Below, one piece after another: positions 61,531-64,000 of a stretch of DNA of 64,000 nucleotides. Where the stretch lies: NCBI RefSeq assembly GCF_003011885.1, contig NZ_PXXO01000002.1, forward strand, positions 62,001-126,000, in the 5' to 3' direction. A program made the position numbers and the translations under genes. The DNA is from Cyanobium usitatum str. Tous (GTDB lineage Bacteria > Cyanobacteriota > Cyanobacteriia > PCC-6307 > Cyanobiaceae). The notes below the pieces were generated by a model. That model had not been told where the DNA came from. It searched no databases and worked only from the letters and a program-made list of their open reading frames with translations. Numbering within the stretch: position 1 is the stretch's first letter; each line of letters starts with the position of its first letter.

Positions 61531-62932
61531 CGAGGCTGGCATGCACAACCCTGGCGAGGTTCTCGAGGTGGGCTGGCTTGGTGTGGGGGTTACCAAGCAC
61601 GGCCTTGAGATGGTGGCGCCCGGCGTAGTGAGGGCGCGAAAGCATCAGCTGCTCCTGGAGCAGGCGCTGACGGGTGCGATCGCTCCAGGCCTGGCTGCCG
61701 GCGGCATCAAGTTGCTTGGGGGTGAAGGCAAGCAGATGGAAGGAGCCACCGACCAGCTGCAGCCGCTCGTTGGGTGTCAGCAGGGCCTGAAGCTGGCGGC
61801 GACGCTGAATAGCCCCATCGAGCACCGCTTCGATGCCCACTAGGCCAAGCTGCCGCAAACCGAGCCAAAGCTTGAGAATCTCGGCGGGGCGGGTGCCCTG
61901 CAGGCCACTTTCACCGCCGTGGCTGCCGCCCCAGCTCGGCTCCATGTAGGGCAGTCCGGTATGAAACGCCTCCACCAGTTCCTGGGGGCGGGCCAGCAAC
62001 AGCAAGGAGGACGTTTTGGTGATTCCCAGCAGTTTCTGGGGATTGATCGTGATCGAATCGGCTTGCTCCAGGCCAGCAACCCGATGGCGGTGGGCAGGCA
62101 CCAGGCCGAACACAGCCCCGATAGCGCCATCCACATGCAGCCACAGGCCCCGCCGCTGGCAAATCCCAGCTATCGCACTGAGGGGGTCGACTGCCCCCCG
62201 AACAGTGGTGCCAGCGGTGGCAACTACCGCGATTACTGGCAGCCCAGCCCGCTCGAGTTGATCAAGCTCCACCTCCAAAGCGGTCGGATCTAGTCGGCCC
62301 TGGCTATCTACTGGCACCGGCCGCAGGGCCTCAGGCGGTAAGCCCATCACCGCCAGTGCTTTAGCGAGGGAGACATGGGCATCAATGCTTGCCACCACCA
62401 CTGCCCGGCCGTCTATGGCCAGACCCCGCTGGCGTCTCGCCGCCACCAGAGCCATCAAGTTGGAAAGGGTGCCGCCGCTGGCGGCCACACCGCCACTACC
62501 CGCAGGCAGGCCTAGCTGCTCAGCCAGCCAGGCCGTGAGGCTGCGCTCTAGGCGGCTCAAGCTGGGGGACAATTCCTCAGCCAACATGTTGTTGTTAAGG
62601 CCGGCGCAGATCAAATCTGCAGCCACCGAGGCCGGCAGGGGCGGTGGGTCGAGATGGGCAAGGGCACCGGGGTGGTTGGGATTGAAGGCCCCATCCATCA
62701 CCAGCTGCAGATCGGCCAGCAGCATCTCCGGAGCCAACCCGTGATCTTCCGGCTCCACCGGTGGCAAAACGCTCAAGCCTGGCAGTGGCGAGCGTTCGGC
62801 AGCGCTACCAAGCCATACACAGAGCTGCCGTGAAGCCTGCTCTAAAAAATCCTGCAGCCTGGGGTCTAGCTGCTCCGGACTGGCGAAGGGCAGGGGCTGG
62901 CTGGCCCGCGGGGCAGGGGGGGCGCTAGCCAA
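61517..62932 (-). CDS. PLP-dependent group II decarboxylase
   Basis: A 471-residue fold type I decarboxylase (DOPA/glutamate/diaminobutyrate decarboxylase family). The PLP lysine is in SITINPQKLLGITKTSSLLL (about residue 301), with the cofactor Asp/His in LWLHVDGAIGA. The N-terminal HPGALAHLDPPPLPAS and GGVAASGGTLSNLMALVAAR are family motifs. The substrate cannot be read; aspartate, 2,4-diaminobutyrate or an aromatic amino acid are all possible. The only usable start is TTG 62932. It is divergent from tadA. Confidence 0.9.
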   Translation of the reverse strand: MASAPPAPRASQPLPFASPEQLDPRLQDFLEQASRQLCVWLGSAAERSPLPGLSVLPPVEPEDHGLAPEMLLADLQLVMDGAFNPNHPGALAHLDPPPLPASVAADLICAGLNNNMLAEELSPSLSRLERSLTAWLAEQLGLPAGSGGVAASGGTLSNLMALVAARRQRGLAIDGRAVVVASIDAHVSLAKALAVMGLPPEALRPVPVDSQGRLDPTALEVELDQLERAGLPVIAVVATAGTTVRGAVDPLSAIAGICQRRGLWLHVDGAIGAVFGLVPAHRHRVAGLEQADSITINPQKLLGITKTSSLLLLARPQELVEAFHTGLPYMEPSWGGSHGGESGLQGTRPAEILKLWLGLRQLGLVGIEAVLDGAIQRRRQLQALLTPNERLQLVGGSFHLLAFTPKQLDAAGSQAWSDRTRQRLLQEQLMLSRPHYAGRHHLKAVLGNPHTKPAHLENLARVVHASLDEQS

Positions 62933-63026
62933 CGAAAACCGATCGGATCAAGCCATTCTCACTTGTGGAGGTGGGCTACAAGTGGGTTTGTGCTGCGGGC
63001 AGCAAGCAGTGGATCCTTCCCAACTC

Positions 63027-63515
63027 ATGGGCCCACCAGGTCCCCAGCTGCAGCGCCAGTGGATGCAACTGCTGCTGCGCCACGCAGAACGGGCCGGAAA
63101 CCAGGGCGAAATTCCCGTGGCCGCTGTGGTGCTCGATGAAGGGGGACGCTGCATCGGCTGGGGCAGCAATCGGCGCGAGCAAAACAGCGATCCCCTTGGA
63201 CACGCCGAACTGGTGGCCCTTGGCCAGGCGGCCCGCTTGCGCGGCGACTGGCGATTTAATGGCTGCTCCTTGCTGGTGAGCCTGGAACCTTGTCCCATGT
63301 GTGCCGGTGCCTTGGTCCAAGCCCGCATGGGAACGGTCATTTTTGGCGCTAGGGATCCGAAGAGGGGCGCCCTCGGCAGTTGCCTTGACTTAGCCAGCAA
63401 TCCCAGTGCCCATCACCACATGACCGTGATCGGAGGGGTTTTGGGCGAAGAGGCCAGCGGTCTGCTGGCGAGCTGGTTTAGGCGGCGACGGCAGCAGGGG
63501 CAACTGCGGGCCTGA
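63027..63515 (+). CDS. tadA: tRNA-specific adenosine deaminase
   Basis: A 162-residue zinc deaminase converting A34 to inosine in tRNA-Arg(ACG). ATG 63027 is preferred over a GTG at 62982. Zinc and catalytic residues are in PLGHAELVALGQAAR (HAE) and LEPCPMCAGALVQARMGTVI (PCxxC); FGARDPKRGALGS and the final LLASWFRRRRQQ are typical for TadA. Its end overlaps the convergent aminotransferase gene by 38 bp. Confidence 0.96.
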   Translation: MGPPGPQLQRQWMQLLLRHAERAGNQGEIPVAAVVLDEGGRCIGWGSNRREQNSDPLGHAELVALGQAARLRGDWRFNGCSLLVSLEPCPMCAGALVQARMGTVIFGARDPKRGALGSCLDLASNPSAHHHMTVIGGVLGEEASGLLASWFRRRRQQGQLRA

Positions 63516-64000
63516 AGGCCGGCAGCTCGGTTTCAAACAGGTTGAGCAGTAGGTCGACGTTTTCAGGCTGGCTGTTGTAACCCATCAAGCCGATCCGCCA
63601 AACCTTGCCCGCCAGCGCTCCCAAGCCTCCACCTACCTCAATGCCATGTTTGGTGAGCAGGTGCTGGGAGAAGGCTTTGCCGTCAACTCCTGCGGGGATG
63701 CGCACCGTGGTGAGGGTGGGTAGGCGCAGTGCTGCCGGGGCATGAAGCTCGAGTCCTAGGGCTTCGAGACCAGCCCATAGGAGCTCGGAATTGCTGCGGT
63801 GACGGGCCCAGGCTGCCTCCAGCCCCTCCTCGGCCAGCAGGCGCAGGGCTTCGCGCATGCCGAAATTCATATTGACTGGCGCCGTGTGGTGGTACACCCG
63901 ATCGCTGCCCCAGTACTGATTCAGCAGGGTGACGTCCAGGTACCAGTTGGGGACCTTGCCGGCCCGGGCCATCATTTTTGCTTCGGCTCGCGGCCCCATG
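63478..64000 (-). CDS. class V aminotransferase (alanine/serine-glyoxylate type), C-terminal part
   Basis: The C-terminal ~174 residues; the gene continues past the right edge, so the PLP lysine is not seen. WYLDVTLLNQYWGSDRVYHH, followed by TAPVNMNFGMREALRLLAEE, is the region after the active-site lysine in alanine-glyoxylate/serine-glyoxylate aminotransferases. VGGGLGALAGKVWRIGLMGYN is the C-terminal substrate-binding part. In cyanobacteria such enzymes serve photorespiratory glyoxylate metabolism. The 3' end overlaps tadA by 38 bp. Confidence 0.92.
   Translation of the reverse strand, partial: MGPRAEAKMMARAGKVPNWYLDVTLLNQYWGSDRVYHHTAPVNMNFGMREALRLLAEEGLEAAWARHRSNSELLWAGLEALGLELHAPAALRLPTLTTVRIPAGVDGKAFSQHLLTKHGIEVGGGLGALAGKVWRIGLMGYNSQPENVDLLLNLFETELPAFRPAVAPAAVAA

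Noticed and set aside
1-64000. Search for mobile elements, phage genes, toxin-antitoxin pairs, restriction or CRISPR systems
   Set aside because: No transposase, integrase, Cas or restriction motif and no long terminal repeats were recognised; the window reads as core chromosome.

Overview
The window is an ordinary, gene-dense piece of a GC-rich picocyanobacterial chromosome (Cyanobium / freshwater Synechococcus type). This rests on the gene families present: pcyA (phycocyanobilin synthesis), chlP (geranylgeranyl reductase), pxcA (proton extrusion), sipA, a Psb32-like TPM protein, a CCB2/CCB4-like cytochrome b6f assembly factor, System II ccsA, a GlpX-type bisphosphatase, ferredoxin-sulfite reductase, an acyl-lipid desaturase, and a tRNA gene without an encoded CCA. 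Genes are packed with many 1-60 bp overlaps. There is no rRNA, CRISPR array, transposase, integrase, phage gene or recognised defence locus. No stretch over 300 bp lacks a gene; the longest gap (14265-14471) holds a cobalamin riboswitch.

Layout. 1-9.8 kb: 3' end of an RNase II-family gene, an FAD oxidoreductase, metG-lptC, CCB2/CCB4-like and TPM-domain assembly proteins, pxcA-cobU-trmL, and a LysM/M23 peptidase. 9.8-12.1 kb: tRNA-Met(CAT), a small cyanobacterial protein, a 2-Cys peroxiredoxin, and purS-purQ. 12.1-15.7 kb: a secreted protein, the riboswitch-hupE-cobW unit, a pentapeptide-repeat protein and a uracil phosphoribosyltransferase-like protein. 15.7-25.6 kb is a central-carbon block: ilvD, then (minus strand) glpX-hemA-glgC-gnd-pgl-CIA30-unknown, with rpe divergent. 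25.6-34.6 kb: ccsA, lptF/G-type permease, lptB, lptA, DUF309, typA, a U32 peptidase and a D,D-carboxypeptidase. 34.8-43.6 kb: chlP, a desaturase, glyS, sir, a VanX-like dipeptidase and a group-2 sigma factor. 43.6-48.7 kb: rpsB-tsf-unknown-recG. 48.8-56.5 kb: GT2 glycosyltransferase, pcyA-devB-devC-devA plus a 51-residue basic protein, two M16 peptidases, and sipA. 56.6-64 kb: bioY-lspA-FHA/PBP1-GTPase, a PLP decarboxylase, tadA and a class V aminotransferase cut by the window end.

How the genes fit together. Calvin cycle and oxidative pentose phosphate enzymes (glpX, rpe, gnd, pgl) lie beside glycogen (glgC) and tetrapyrrole (hemA) entry enzymes, so carbon storage and pigment supply are contiguous. 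Three of the outer-membrane Lpt genes form one unit while lptC is coupled to metG about 22 kb away. Cobalt/B12 functions (hupE, cobW, cobU) are present, with hupE-cobW behind a B12 riboswitch. I found no convincing wholly new system. The best leads are a terminator embedded in an antisense coding end, a UPRTase-like protein with a degraded PRPP loop, the pcyA-devBCA-51 aa transcription unit, and unknown proteins in otherwise core operons.
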